Translations under genes and position numbers: made by a program
Notes under the pieces: generated by a model
Seen by the model: only the letters and a program-made list of their open reading frames with translations
Told to the model about the DNA's origin: nothing
The model's database searches: none
Shown: in pieces, positions 11,088 to 21,813 of the stretch
Position numbering within the stretch: position 1 is the first letter of the stretch
Layout: each line of letters begins with the position of its first letter
NCBI GenBank assembly: GCA_020881915.1
Contig: JAJFPB010000005.1
Location: forward strand, 2,790,001 to 2,854,000
Source: Paramyrothecium sp. XJ0827
Taxonomy: Eukaryota > Ascomycota > Sordariomycetes > Hypocreales > Stachybotryaceae
Direction of reading: 5' to 3'
DNA: 64,000 bases

Positions 11088-11660
11088 ATGGCTGCTCCCA
11101 CCGAGGCGCAGATCGCGCACCAGCAGCTGATCGAACAGCTCGACATTCACTCTACCCACAAGAACTTCCGAAACCCCCATTGGCGGCCGAACCAAAGACG
11201 CAATAAGAACCTGAAGGCTATTGTGGGAGACGCTTCGAAGAAGGAAGCCTCCGCCCTCGCTACACCACAGGATGTCAGCGGCGATGCCACGCCCGCGGCG
11301 GACGACGGCTTATCTACCAGCGGCACCTCCACGCCAGCCACCAGCACCAACGGCAGCCTACAACCGAATCTTGCCCAGGCATCACGGAGTCTGTCCAAAC
11401 TTGTGCTGGAGAAGACTTTGAAGCCCCCAAGGGGTGCGGTCACGGCGCCGAGTGCTACTTACACCAACATCGAGTCCGCACCATCTCTGGCACATTCAAA
11501 GCACTACTGCGACATCACCGGCCTTCCGGCGCCGTACGTCGACCCCAAAACACGCCTGCGATATCACAACAAGGAAGTGTTTGGTTTGATCAGGACGCTA
11601 CCCCAAGGCTCTGCAGAGCAATTCCTCGAAGCGCGCGGTGCGCACACAGTGCTTAAGTGA
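11088..11660 (+). CDS. IES6: INO80 complex subunit Ies6 (YL1 C-terminal domain)
   Basis: A single exon encoding 190 aa. The C-terminal YL1_C module is clear at about residues 139-168: KHYCDITGLPAPYVDPKT followed by LRYHNKEVFGLIRTLPQG. A basic patch (HWRPNQRRNKNLKA, about 25-40) lies near the N-terminus, and a Ser/Thr/Ala-rich linker fills the middle. Ies6 binds Arp5 to form the Arp5-Ies6 module of INO80, which contacts nucleosomal DNA. The length and domain layout fit fungal Ies6 rather than the larger Swc2/YL1. The start is the first ATG in frame and gives the expected IEQLDIHSTHKNFRNPHWRP lead-in. Confidence 0.94.
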   Translation: MAAPTEAQIAHQQLIEQLDIHSTHKNFRNPHWRPNQRRNKNLKAIVGDASKKEASALATPQDVSGDATPAADDGLSTSGTSTPATSTNGSLQPNLAQASRSLSKLVLEKTLKPPRGAVTAPSATYTNIESAPSLAHSKHYCDITGLPAPYVDPKTRLRYHNKEVFGLIRTLPQGSAEQFLEARGAHTVLK

Positions 11661-12594
11661 GCAGCTCAACGTCGGATCAATCACGTCTACATGTATTTCT
11701 TTGGCATATTCAAGCGTTGGAATTTACAAAAGGGTATGTCCGACCAACAAAGTCAAGCTTCAACTATGCACCCTCCGCCTCTCAGCAGAGGGATGGCAAA
11801 TGACGCTCCGGCTTAATCGTGATCATGGGTTCTGCTCTTTGCCTGGTTCGACAGAATACCGAGAACATACGGAATGACGTATCTCAGTTGCCAAGCGAAG
11901 ATGCTTGGCCGTCGCGGCATGTAAAATAGAACTGGAAGAGAGTGCAGCAGGTCATCTGTAACATGGAGTTTGGGATTGTACGTTCATGAGTATGGCGATG
12001 GAGACGGAATGTTGGACATCGAGTGCTTCGTTTTCATTCAGCCGGTAACCTACCCGGAAAAATTGCCAAGTCTGTGTATGAGGCTTCTCAAGACAATAGA
12101 GAGTCTGACAGAGGACAAATCATCGATTGTGTGAGCGTCAGGAAATATGAAGTCAGCGCTCCATAAGGCGGTCGTGCTTGGTGCGAGTGTGAAGAATAGA
12201 AAAAATTACTGCTGACCAGTGGTACCGAATTTAAGCTGCTTCCAACGGCGCATTCGCAGGGATCGACCAATGGCCGCTCTCCTGGTCCAGCAAAACGGAT
12301 ACGGTACTTTGCAGTGGATGGAGAGTAGCATTCAATCGAGGTACCGTGTTTCTAGTTGGGCCACCCCTGTATTGCTTGTTTTAGGGTGACATTTTGCAGC
12401 TAACTTTCCCCCTTGAACGGACGCCCTCAAAAGTGTCAAGCTACCAACGAACAGAACACGTTTTGACATTTCCCTTATCGGTGATCGACCTCGCGGCAAG
12501 CGCCTTGCCCTCTGAACGAAATTCTCCAGTGGAATCTTTTCTATAGCAGCAATATCATAAGAAGACCGGCTAGTTCAACCATCAAGCAGCCAAG
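11661..12594. other. intergenic region before GOT1
   Basis: No gene seen. The last 250 bases should contain the GOT1 promoter and leader. There is no notable repeat. Confidence 0.5.
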
Positions 12595-13311
12595 ATGTCG
12601 ATGTGGATGTCCGATACACAGAGTGCGCCCAGCCTGCCATCTCACGCGACCAGCTACCCGCAAGAGTAGCAGCGCGGAGAATCCCTTTTGCTACCTTACA
12701 GAGTGATAGTTGCTGACTGATTCCGTAGAGATTGGAGTGGTTTTCTGCTCCGGTGGTACGTATGCGCCTTGCACGAGCTCTGGCGCATAGCTTGTCTGCG
12801 AACTAACAGATCTTTCTTCTTCCAGGAGGGTTCTTCCTCATTGGAGGAGTCATGATGTTCTTTGATCGCGCCATGTAAGTCCACCTAGTATTGATCCAGC
12901 GATGACTTTGTGTCACTGACTCGTCGTGCTTTAGGCTTGCGATGGGAAACGTATGATGCTCCTCGATTTCATAAATCAACACTCCCGAAGAAACTGACCG
13001 TTCCGTCTCGACAGATCCTCTTCCTCATTGGCCTCACGATCATAATCGGCCCTCAAAAGACCCTCCTCTTCTTCGCGCGGAAACAAAAAGCGAAGGGGAC
13101 GGCAGCTTTCTTCGCCGGCCTAGTCTTAATCCTCCTGCGCTGGACTTTCATAGGGTTCTTGGTGGAAACATATGGCATCGTGATTCTCTTCGGAGACTTC
13201 CTGGGGACGATCGCTGGCTTTGCACGAGGCTTGCCTGTTGTTGGACCCTACATTGGCCTAGTCGCTGATAGGATTGGCTTGGGACGCCGCAATGCCGAGC
13301 TTCCCGTATGA
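12595..13311 (+). CDS. GOT1: Golgi transport protein Got1
   Basis: Five exons: 12595-12622, 12729-12755, 12826-12874, 12935-12950 and 13015-13311, giving 138 aa. The fourth exon is a 16-nt micro-exon and the second is 27 nt. Joined, they give KIGVVFCSGG, FFLIGGVMMFFDRAM, LAMGN and ILFLIGLTIIIGPQKTLLFF, which match the Got1/SFT2-like family. Four membrane segments fit the predicted topology. Got1 is a small membrane protein that cycles between ER and Golgi and helps ER-Golgi transport. The start could also be the second ATG (12601), two codons later; MWMSDTQKIG resembles the yeast N-terminus MWLTEAQKIG. The intron 1 donor is GTGCGC, a weaker form. Confidence 0.92.
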
Positions 13312-13813
13312 GCATCTTAAAGGCGTCTGAGGGCACGACTACGATCAGGGTTCGATGCTGGCTTAGCTACAATGGAGTTTTGGGAGACATAGACGAAAAA
13401 GGAGGGAACGGCGTTTTTATGTGTGCCTGGGCAGCAATCCTTGAAAAAGACACCATACGATACCTACAGCCAGTGATTTGAAGAAATTTACGGCGCATCC
13501 TCTTAAAGCCAGGCTTTGCTTTACATTGGAGTTTGGCAGCACATCCAAGGATTTTGCGAGGCAGCCGTATGACACGTGCTCAGGCTACAAGTTTTGTCCT
13601 GACGTGCACCACGAGGGGAATAGGCCTTGTTAGGTATGATTGGCTCGAATAACAAGTTGATATGTTTCGATGGCGCTCTAGGCTTATCGCCTGCGCTAAC
13701 AGCTCCGGTACTTCAAAGTCAAGCTATGCGGCAGCACTGCCTAAGCTTCTCGAACGTTTCCTTTCGCAGGATATGTGCCCTTCCAAGATGTTGAGGGGTT
13801 CGCGCGGCTTAGC
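13312..13813. other. intergenic, convergent GOT1/profilin 3' ends
   Basis: Holds the two 3' UTRs. No additional gene or repeat is visible. Confidence 0.5.
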
Positions 13814-14480
13814 TTAGTATCCCTGACCGCTCAGGTAGTCGGCCAGCGTTTCGACGGTGGTGGTGGCATTTCCGGCAACCTGGGCCTCGCCGTGGTGACC
13901 GACAACGATAGCCTGCTTGGTCTTGGCGACGGCGACTCCGAGACGGCCCTGCCCACCCAGAGATTGTCAGTTGTGGTCTAGGAAGTCAGACGTTGGCAGG
14001 GAAAGTTAACGTACCGATCGCGCGTAGATGCTGCGGTCCTCAGCCCTGGCCATGACGTAGCGGTTGCCGGCAATGTAGAGACCATCAGCGAACGCCTTGT
14101 CCTTTGCGCCCGCATCACCGCTGACGATGGAGGAGATGACCTTCATCTCTTCAGGTCGAAGCTGATGCCCGAAGTTAGCACGACGCGCCGCAAACAGGCC
14201 TGCAGATAGGAAGTTAGCTATTTCTGCCTACCTGGAAGTCGCTCGAAGCAGCCCAGGTACTATCTCCCGCAGCGCTGATGATGGCGGCCTTGTCGATGTG
14301 GCCGCTGCCGACGAGGCTATCGTTTGCATTAGTATTTGATGAACCATCTCGACGACTTCGGCACTGCCCGCGGTATCTTACCTCGAGTCGATGTAGGCTG
14401 CCGAGGAGCTTCACGTCAGCTTCTTGGGTTCTGTCAGGTGGGGTTATCGGGGGGAAGAGTAACGGACCTTGCCAGGACAT
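13814..14480 (-). CDS. PFY1: profilin
   Basis: Five exons on the minus strand: 14480-14468, 14397-14382, 14316-14232, 14161-14015 and 13948-13814, giving 131 aa, the usual size. The assembled protein starts MSWQAYIDSSLVGSGHIDKA, the canonical profilin N-terminus, and ends with the conserved helix TTTVETLADYLSGQGY. Profilin binds G-actin, poly-proline proteins such as formins, and phosphoinositides, and promotes actin filament assembly in the cytosol. Exons 1 and 2 are only 13 and 16 nt. Intron 1 has a weak GTCCGT donor, but the join is forced by the invariant MSWQ-AYIDS sequence. Confidence 0.95.
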
Positions 14481-17091
14481 GGTGGGCTGTGGGTTGTAGG
14501 ACTAAGAAGCGAAGCGAGGTTGCGACTGAAAGAGGCTGAAGCGGCTTGTGGCAGATCCGAGCTTCAGGACTTGAGGTTGGGGATATCGGAGCTTGTCCTA
14601 AGAGAAGGTCTTGTGAGTTATCAAAGTTGTGATTGCTTTGGACCTTGCGGTGCCCCTCCGACGCTTAGAGTTGCACCTCCAGTCCGCCGACCAATGAAAG
14701 CCCAAAGTTCCCCACCGCAGTTTTTTATGGGAGGGGTACCTCTTACATTATATCCCGGGCTGCCCAAGGTAAGGTAAGGCAGTTGATCGACAGTGCGACG
14801 CCCCTGAGAGATACTTGGGACCAAGGCATGGCACAAGCTTGCCAGCTTCGTGTTACTCTCTAGCACTAATGTCATATTGGATTGTTACCTGACCGCCTGT
14901 TTTATTCTGCCTTTGACAGTGTGCCTCGCAAGCTGATGAGACCAAGCTGTTTCAACGAAGCTGCCAAGAACAGGAGCTCGAATTTCATTGAATCACCATT
15001 TTGAGAGCCACAACCACAAACTGAACAGCCCAACTATGCTGCTAACATGCTAAAAAGGGGGGAAATCCAGAGGATGTCCGCGCAGATCCTTGTCATCTAC
15101 CCTTCGTTTCGGTATTGTATTCTAGGGGCCTAGTAGGCTGCGAAATCCGAAATTCGCCATGACGTGGATGGGGTAGGCTTCAGTCGCCCGAAGCTCAGTT
15201 TTATTAGGCACGTAAGAAATCAAGGCCGCCTAGTAATTTCTTGGGAACAGCGTCACCGGTAGCCTTATGGACTGTCCGTTTAGAATCGGAGCGTGGCTAA
15301 TAAGATCGTTGAGCGGTACACAATGGCTTCCCGAACCGGTGCCTATCAAGGGTCTAAACAGCTTAATTGATGTCTAATGTGGCGTGCGAAGATCTCAAGG
15401 TCTCAAACAGCGACTGCGTTGGTCTCCAACTCTTGACTGTGTAGGAAGAACAGATACTTAATCTATTCTCCAACTCTAAGAGCCCCCGGCCATTATGGCT
15501 TCATCATTGGACCGAAATAAGACCCAAAGGACACAGGCTGGTCTTCACCTTGTGGAGCTTTATTTCGATTCCAACCGCAAAGTTCTAGCTGCCCGAGAGC
15601 TGCTCGGCGCTGTTGCGGTGTGCTAGAGACATACAGACCCAAGTTGACCTGGTAGGTGGATCTGACGGTGGACACGGTGATCATCGATGGGCATCGTCGT
15701 CGCCGTTGCAAGGGTAGCTGGATGGACTTGACGGGCGCAATTAGCCAGCTCAGCACCACTACTGTGCCAATTTTGCAGACCCATATGCCAATAACGGAAC
15801 TAGATGAAGAGGTAAGGAACAGCAATAGAAGTGGTAGCAGTGGCAGTGGCAGCTGCATCTGCCTTACTGTAGGATAAGCTTGAGAAATGGCAGGATTCAT
15901 GTTGCAGCTTGTGCAGCCACACTCGGTCCAAATTTACACATGCACAGCCAAGATATCTGATCGGAAGCAAACCAAGGCTGCGGAGAATTAATGAGCTTGG
16001 TCTTACAGGTGTATTTACGGAATCATACCGACGGAGCCAAGGAGTGGCGGGATCTGTCTGGAAGCCGTGCGCGGTCCCTCAATAATGATCCTGGTTCCAG
16101 AAGGTTTCTAGACGTCAGCCTGATCAGCAAGAAGTAGAAGAAAACAAAATTTAACCTAAAATTTGCAATCTAAACCCCGAGACCATGTTTATCAGCAAGA
16201 CGCCTGCTGTAGGTAAATTTCTCGATTTAGGTAGGCTCTCAAGTAGCGTACAATTTACGGATATTTACCACACCATTGCCTGATTCACTTAGCTTTACCT
16301 CAGCGAGCTGTCAGGCAGGTTAAGCCAGGGCAGGCAAAATGTCAATCTACGATTCGAGTGTTTGTATTCATATCACTACCGACTTTGGCACCCCAATCCA
16401 TAGAAACATACGAGCAAGCCAGCTTACTGGCAAGGGAACGTGCCCGTCCACAGATCAGATGCAACTGGAAAATGGGCCCGGACATATTTGCGGTTGCTGA
16501 GGTCAGCTTTGAAACATGCTTGAGTAATGTCCACGAGGAGGCAATGTAAGGTACGACCGGCAGGTACGGAGGAACGTGGAGCCAGTACCAAGGGAAGGTA
16601 ATCCGGGTTGTAACCGGAACCCACTTGTCGGACTTCTTCCACCTCGTCCGACAACGCTTGTCCTTGCCGACCAGATCCAGCCGTTTGTTTGTCAGGTCTT
16701 TTGGAAATGAAAGCAGTTCAGTCCACAACCTCCCATTGGCGGGTCCTCCTTGATCAATCTCTGAAATTCCGTCTCATTACCGCTCCGGGCCCGTCGAGAT
16801 CTAAACGTTAGTGCCATACTGGTTCCATGGGAAACGACAGCGAATCGCCTAAGGTGTGTGGAGTAGTTTCTTGGGACACGAAACCGACCCCTGTCCGCCC
16901 TGCATCCTTGAGATTGCAGGGTCACCCACGCCCCCGGACTCGACGCTTGGCAAATTCGATCAAGGACGACCATCAACCTCAAACGACCGCCACCAGCACC
17001 TCTGCTACAGCTTCTCTTACACACGCCGGCCCTAGCCTGCTGCGTCCGCTGGACCCTACCGCGCAATATCCGTATGACCACTGGAGACACA
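14481..17091. other. long intergenic region
   Basis: About 2.6 kb upstream of profilin and of the SRDDM-repeat gene. A GGTAAGGTA-type motif lies at 14766-14779, 290 bases before the profilin start. The minus-strand frame at 15493-15900 has a leucine run only because of a GGTAGCAGT-like repeat, and I do not accept it as a gene. Nothing else can be supported. Confidence 0.5.
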
Positions 17092-17271
17092 ATGGCACCC
17101 ACCACGAATCAAACCCAGTCGACTAGGCGTCGCCCCGAGTGGGGAGATGGGACTGATGTCAAGGACACAATGTTTGAAGAGGCTTTTGGACATGTCAAGC
17201 CTACTCCCATCGTCGAGCCCTGCGTCATACTCTTCCTCTTCCAAGGTTTCGACGGGAACTTCCTGTGCTGA
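17092..17271 (+). other. coding-like segment upstream of the SRDDM-repeat gene
   Basis: From ATG 17092 the frame reads MAPTTNQTQSTRRRPEWGDG and then TDVKDTMFEEAFGHVKPTP, which looks like genuine protein. It meets TGA at 17269. Stops at 17269, 17278 and 17281 separate it from the main open frame, which is in the same phase. From about 17180 to 17283 the second frame reads as a smooth Ser-rich stretch (LLPSSSPASYSSSSKVSTG). Either a small unrecognised intron joins the parts, or two compensating single-base indels are present. A 39-nt GTTTCG...AAG segment (17246-17284) would restore frame but is short for an intron. Confidence 0.4.
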
Positions 17272-17550
17272 TCTACTTGATAAGACCACCGTGACCTTCC
17301 TCAGGCTGTCGCGTCCCTTAATGATTCGCTGCTGCGACCCATATCTGTAGATCACCATTTCCACGACACTGAGCAGCCTGCTCTCTTCGCTCACCCTTTC
17401 ATCCTTTTCGAAACGCAACCCCGGTCAAACTACTGCAGCCATCGTACCCGTCCTCCGAATGTGAATTTGCCTTGTTCAGCACACCGGCCTTTGCCCTGGG
17501 CTGATCCTGCAGGGTTTCTCATCATTTCGCTCATCTCCAGATCCTTCCCC

Positions 17551-19770
17551 ATGCATCTCCCGAGGCCAGGCGGGGTCCGCACTAGCGAAGATATGGCCTT
17601 GACAAGATACCCTGGCAACCCTGCCTTGCGTGTCGGCGAAGGGCCAGGATCTCTGTCAGAGCAACGTTGGATGAGCAGAGACGCAAGCAGCACTCTTAAG
17701 TCTGGCCCACCCTCAATTCATGTCCACTCCCCCTCCGCGTCTTTCACGGATGGACTGAGGCAGCATCATCTTCGACTACGATCCATGGCCTCGCGATCCC
17801 GTGCAGCGACCGTGGCCGAACGGCCCGGTGTCAGTGGCGGCCATGGCTTCGGCCAGCCTGTAACTATATCTCAGTATGACAAGCGGGTGTCACGAGACGA
17901 CATGGCGCTGGCAAGCAGGCAGTACGGGAAACCTTTGGCGAAGCCGGCCTTCGATCATCGGATGTCACGAGATGATATGTCTATAGCGAGCAAGACCTAC
18001 AGAGTGTACAGCGGGACGCAGAATCTCGATAAAAGAATGTCGCGCGATGACATGGCGCTGCCAACACGGCAATACGACAGAAGCAACTACAAATCCTATC
18101 ACATTCCAATTCGTGGCCATATGCCATCACCTGACGGCAGTCCGAGCCAAGAATCGCTGCAAGGTGTCACGACAGTTCGAACATCGACACCAGAATCCAT
18201 GGACGACAATGGAGGAACCGGAGTCATCGCAATTGGTATGGCACTAGGCAGTCCGGCTCATCCTCCATGGGCGCAGCCACAACAGGCTGGAGCCATGCAT
18301 AATGCCGCTTCAGCTTCGACAGTGGATTTACATGATAACCAAGAAGATTCTCAATCGAAGCCTAAGCCCCGGAAATGGGGCTTCTTTGGCAGGTCAAAAT
18401 CCAAGCGAGGAAAGGGTGTCGATGCGACGGCCCAACCGACTCCAGTGGCCAGTCCTCAGCTACCTCAGAATCACAGTGTGCTATCTCCCCCAGTGCCGCC
18501 CACTCCATCTACTCAAGCGGCTAGTGTCGCTCAAGAAGAACCAAAAAGAAGGAAATCTCTGAGGCGTAAACCCACTCTTACGCGGCTGCAGAAGCCCCCC
18601 ATTCCAGAAATCCGCACTGAGCCTCATCCCGAGCCTCGCCTCGAGCCGCGACTTGAACCCCGCGTCGAGCCTCGGACGGAGCCTCGACAGGTCCCTGCAT
18701 CTATCGATGTAATTTCTGCATCGAGGCTCAATACTCCTGGTGGACCGTTCTTAGATGTTGAGATACCAAGCGTTGAGATGGAACGATACAGCGTCATGTT
18801 TGGCAACGTTCTCAATCCCCAATCATCTTCTTCATTGCTTGCTCGAAGACAAGCGACGCTGGACCGAGTCAAGACCACAAGAGAGGAGATCTCAACAAAA
18901 CCAAAAGAGACAGGCCAAGCAGCTGTTGACGAGTGGCCACGAATACGAAGAGCCACATCTCCGCAACCAGCTAGAACTCCCTCATTCACCATCTTCCCGT
19001 CGACGCCTGACAGGAGTCATGACATCCGTGGACTATCACCCAAAGCACGATCGAAGACTTCCCCCGCCTTCCTGCCATCTCCATCTCGTGAGGCTAGCGT
19101 CTCCAGGATCCAACCTAAGGAGAGAGTGCTGCCAAAATCTGTTTCTTCTCGAGAACCAGAACGACCGGATGTTGTTTCCAGATCGGTAAGCGTGCAGAAG
19201 GAACAACCTCGTCTGCTGTCCAAGTTCAACAAGCAATCACCCAGAATGATATCACCACAGGCAGTTGAAACGCCTTCTGCATTTGTCGAATCACCCACAC
19301 AAATCGTACAAAGCGGAGATGGGCAGGTGCAGATGAAATCTCCTCCTACATTTGTGGAACCGTCTTGGGAAATGGTATCGCCACCACACTCGGTTACTTC
19401 TCCTCTTTCGACGAACACCATTTACAGACAAGCTCCACAACCCTCAGTCTCCTCATTACAGACAGTCAGCACGGGCCCCATGGAGGAGGAGGAGGCTGAG
19501 AAGGAAAAGGCGCTGCAAAGTGCTGTCGAGATATCCATTGCGCGGCAAATCAGTGTTTCTCGACAACAGAGGACAATGCTGAGACCAGTGCAGGGCAGCG
19601 TTCGAGGTAGAAAGGATGTTAGGCCAAACGGAGTTGGCATGGTACCGAGAGTCACGGTGGGGAGGAAAGGCTCGACGCCGACTCTGGTTCGCCTAACCAG
19701 CGGAGAAGATGAACAGACTGGGCGGGCAATACATCGCCAGAGTTCTCGGGGCATCGTGGAAGGGATTTAA
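17551..19770 (+). CDS. large disordered protein with SRDDM repeats
   Basis: I do not recognise a named family. From ATG 17551 the uninterrupted frame encodes 739 aa; the same frame is open back to 17284, so the true N-terminus may be longer (see 17092-17271). The protein is Ser/Pro/Arg-rich and probably disordered. Residues 114-175 carry three near-identical motifs with consensus R-[MV]-S-R-D-D-M-[AS]-[LI]-x-[ST]-[RK]-x-Y, spaced exactly 25 residues apart. Weaker versions occur near residues 12-20 (SEDMALTRY) and 41-44 (MSRD). Around residues 350-375 there is a run of E-P-[HR] repeats (EPRLEPRLEPRVEPRTEPR). No membrane segment, signal peptide or enzyme motif is visible. The basic-x-Ser context of each repeat could be a kinase site; this is inference. 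Confidence 0.75.
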   Translation: MHLPRPGGVRTSEDMALTRYPGNPALRVGEGPGSLSEQRWMSRDASSTLKSGPPSIHVHSPSASFTDGLRQHHLRLRSMASRSRAATVAERPGVSGGHGFGQPVTISQYDKRVSRDDMALASRQYGKPLAKPAFDHRMSRDDMSIASKTYRVYSGTQNLDKRMSRDDMALPTRQYDRSNYKSYHIPIRGHMPSPDGSPSQESLQGVTTVRTSTPESMDDNGGTGVIAIGMALGSPAHPPWAQPQQAGAMHNAASASTVDLHDNQEDSQSKPKPRKWGFFGRSKSKRGKGVDATAQPTPVASPQLPQNHSVLSPPVPPTPSTQAASVAQEEPKRRKSLRRKPTLTRLQKPPIPEIRTEPHPEPRLEPRLEPRVEPRTEPRQVPASIDVISASRLNTPGGPFLDVEIPSVEMERYSVMFGNVLNPQSSSSLLARRQATLDRVKTTREEISTKPKETGQAAVDEWPRIRRATSPQPARTPSFTIFPSTPDRSHDIRGLSPKARSKTSPAFLPSPSREASVSRIQPKERVLPKSVSSREPERPDVVSRSVSVQKEQPRLLSKFNKQSPRMISPQAVETPSAFVESPTQIVQSGDGQVQMKSPPTFVEPSWEMVSPPHSVTSPLSTNTIYRQAPQPSVSSLQTVSTGPMEEEEAEKEKALQSAVEISIARQISVSRQQRTMLRPVQGSVRGRKDVRPNGVGMVPRVTVGRKGSTPTLVRLTSGEDEQTGRAIHRQSSRGIVEGI
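17881..18075 (+). repeat. three SRDDM motif-coding repeats, 75-bp period
   Basis: Codes for three copies of the KR[MV]SRDDMA-type motif at protein residues 111-125, 136-150 and 161-175 of the adjoining gene. The period is 25 codons. The nucleotide copies have diverged at many third positions while the motif is kept, so the peptide rather than the DNA appears conserved. Confidence 0.8.
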
Positions 19771-20282
19771 ATCCCTCCATCCGGAAATTGATGAACGGTC
19801 ACGACGAAATTTTCATTCTTGACATTCATTTGCGCTTGAAGCGCGGAATCTAGGGCTCCTATTGGCAGGCAGACCTCGCATTTTGAGGCGGCTGGTGCTG
19901 AAACCCATTTTTATGCTTTCTCTCTCTTCATCTTACCCATCTGTTCATACGAAAACAGGACTCGGCCTTGATGGCCGGGGCTGATACGATACCATTTGAG
20001 GAAACTTTCACGACGACTGACGCACGGAAGCAAGGTGTCATGGCATGGAAAGACTGGGGGTTTTTGGTTGAGTTCATTCATGGTATATACACATACATAT
20101 ACATATCTTATATTATGCAAAAGAAGGCAGACATATAGATGTAGTTTTGTTCAAGCGTCATTCATAGCAATTCACAAGAGCGGTTTTATTGGTATATAAG
20201 GGATGACCAACTGTCTCCAAATCAACAATCCTTTGCTGAAACGAAATCTCGTCCGACGCCAAGAACAAAACTCTAAATCTAC
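19771..20282. other. intergenic, convergent 3' ends
   Basis: Lies between the stop of the SRDDM-repeat gene (+) and the stop of YKT6 (-). Contains a short ATACAT-rich patch near 20087-20110. No gene seen. Confidence 0.5.
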
Positions 20283-21143
20283 CTACATCAACACGCAGCA
20301 CGAGTTCTGTTTCTTTGCTTGTTCTGTCCATCTAGGTCAACACAATGTCATGCAATTAGTTGAGTTGGGGGAGGAGACGTACGGTAGAACATCTTGCTCT
20401 GTGCGCTGAGCCCGTCACTCTTGGCCACCAGGTCATCAATCTTCTCACCACGCTGCAGGACGCTCTCGATGGTCTTGTGTAGGACGATCTTGGTCTCATC
20501 GAGCTCCTTCTGAATCTTCATGATGCTGTCGGCCTGCTGAGGATCCTGATACTTGGAGAGGTAGTCTCGGAGCTCGGGGAACGTAAGCTGGGGCTCGCCG
20601 GTGGCCCAGGAGGAGCGTGGGTGCTTGGTCAGGAACTCGTCGACGACTTTGCTGAGGAGCTGGTGGGCCACGAGACCGGGGTATTGGTGGTCGGAGATGA
20701 TGATGCCGCAGATGCCCTCGGATCTTCCGTAGGCATGGAAGGTATAGTCTATGCCACGTTGCCGGATGAGCCGCTGAGCAGGTACCTGTGGTGCGGGTGA
20801 GGAACATACCTTGCTCTTCGACGTCCTGTCGCTGACCCGGCCGGGTGCGCTCGGCAACGGTCTTTGCGAATAGGGTCATGAACTCGCCATAACTAAGCGG
20901 CAGCGTCAGGAGGTGCCGGCAGCGGGGTGTACCGCGCGGGGGCGTGCGACGACGAACTTGTTGCGGGTGAAGCGACTGTATGCGCTCAGCTCCTTCTCGG
21001 CGCAAATCTCGTGCGCGGGCTTGTTCTCGTTGCGAATGATCTATTCAAAAGGGGGCCGGGATAAGGCCCGTTGGTCAACGTCGGTGGCGCGGGATCGGTG
21101 AAGGAGGGGCTTGCGAACGTACGCCAACGTAGTGCAGCTTCAT
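20283..21143 (-). CDS. YKT6: R-SNARE Ykt6
   Basis: Five exons on the minus strand: 21143-21123, 21040-20958, 20892-20810, 20748-20383 and 20323-20283, giving 197 aa, close to yeast Ykt6. It has an N-terminal longin domain (MKLHYVG... to about residue 125), an R-SNARE coiled coil (about 130-190, with DETKIVLHKTIESVLQRGEK) and the C-terminal CCVLM. The last four residues form a CAAX box for prenylation and the preceding Cys is the known palmitoylation site. Ykt6 acts in ER-Golgi, endosomal, vacuolar and autophagosome fusion. The unusual GTTCGT donor of intron 2 is forced by the fit to TRNNYGEFMT, which interrupts otherwise non-homologous sequence. The last exon is 41 nt and was found by the conserved QNSCC tail. 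Confidence 0.94.
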
Positions 21144-21813
21144 GATGACGGTCGTGGGTGCGGGTGTTCGTCGTGCGATCGAGTGTAGGGGCCGGTAGTG
21201 TTCCGCGGATCCGGGATGGGGAGGCGGAGATTGGGTTAAATGGTTCTTGGGAAGAATGGGAAGTGTGAGGTCTACGCAGCGCAGCACACGATTGTCCGTC
21301 ACGGTACTCTGTACCTTGCCTGCACCAAACGCTCGGGCGGCACCGTCACATGCACTCCCCACAAATGACGATTGGGCGACGCACTGGGCAGGTATTAGAT
21401 TTCCAGCAGGCAGAAACAATAGGCCTGTCTTAGTGAGGAGTACCGATAGCTGGCCCCCATCCTTGCCCAAGTTCCACGGTCGTGCGCCGCAAGGGGTGGC
21501 CCAAGGCAAGGTAAAGTAAGGTAGTCTAGGTACCAGCTAACTCAATGCGTGTCCGTGGCGGATGGGTACCACGGGTGCCTTTGGCTTATGGAAAGCGGTC
21601 TGACTCAAAGTGCCATCCATAGTGTATCTCATAGTGGGGTGCAGTGACACTTCGAATAAAGTATGCCTTCAATCTTCAGATCTCCATGCGATTTCTAACT
21701 ACTTTTTAAAGCGCATTTTTGTTTTTATACAGACAGGCCGAAAGGTAGCAGTTTACCACCTCTGAAAGCTTCCATCATTAACATAGTCGAGACCTTGTCT
21801 AGGACTCTCTGAC
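21144..21813. promoter_or_regulatory. divergent YKT6/SLH1 promoter region
   Basis: A 670-base region between the start codons of YKT6 (-) and SLH1 (+). It holds a GGTAAAGTAAGGTAG...GGTACC patch (21508-21534) and a TGACTCA at 21601-21607. No gene is visible. Confidence 0.5.
21601..21607 (+). promoter_or_regulatory. Gcn4/CpcA-type site TGACTCA
   Basis: A perfect TGACTCA, 207 bases before the SLH1 start codon and 458 before YKT6. It is the known core of Gcn4/CPC1-type sites. A heptamer is expected by chance in a region of this size often enough that function is only a possibility. Confidence 0.25.

Noticed and set aside
15493..15900. 135-codon minus-strand frame with a leucine-rich start that looks like a signal peptide
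   Set aside because: The leucines come from a short GGTAGCAGTGGCAGTGGCAG-like repeat; the rest lacks any conserved feature and has no plausible splice partners.
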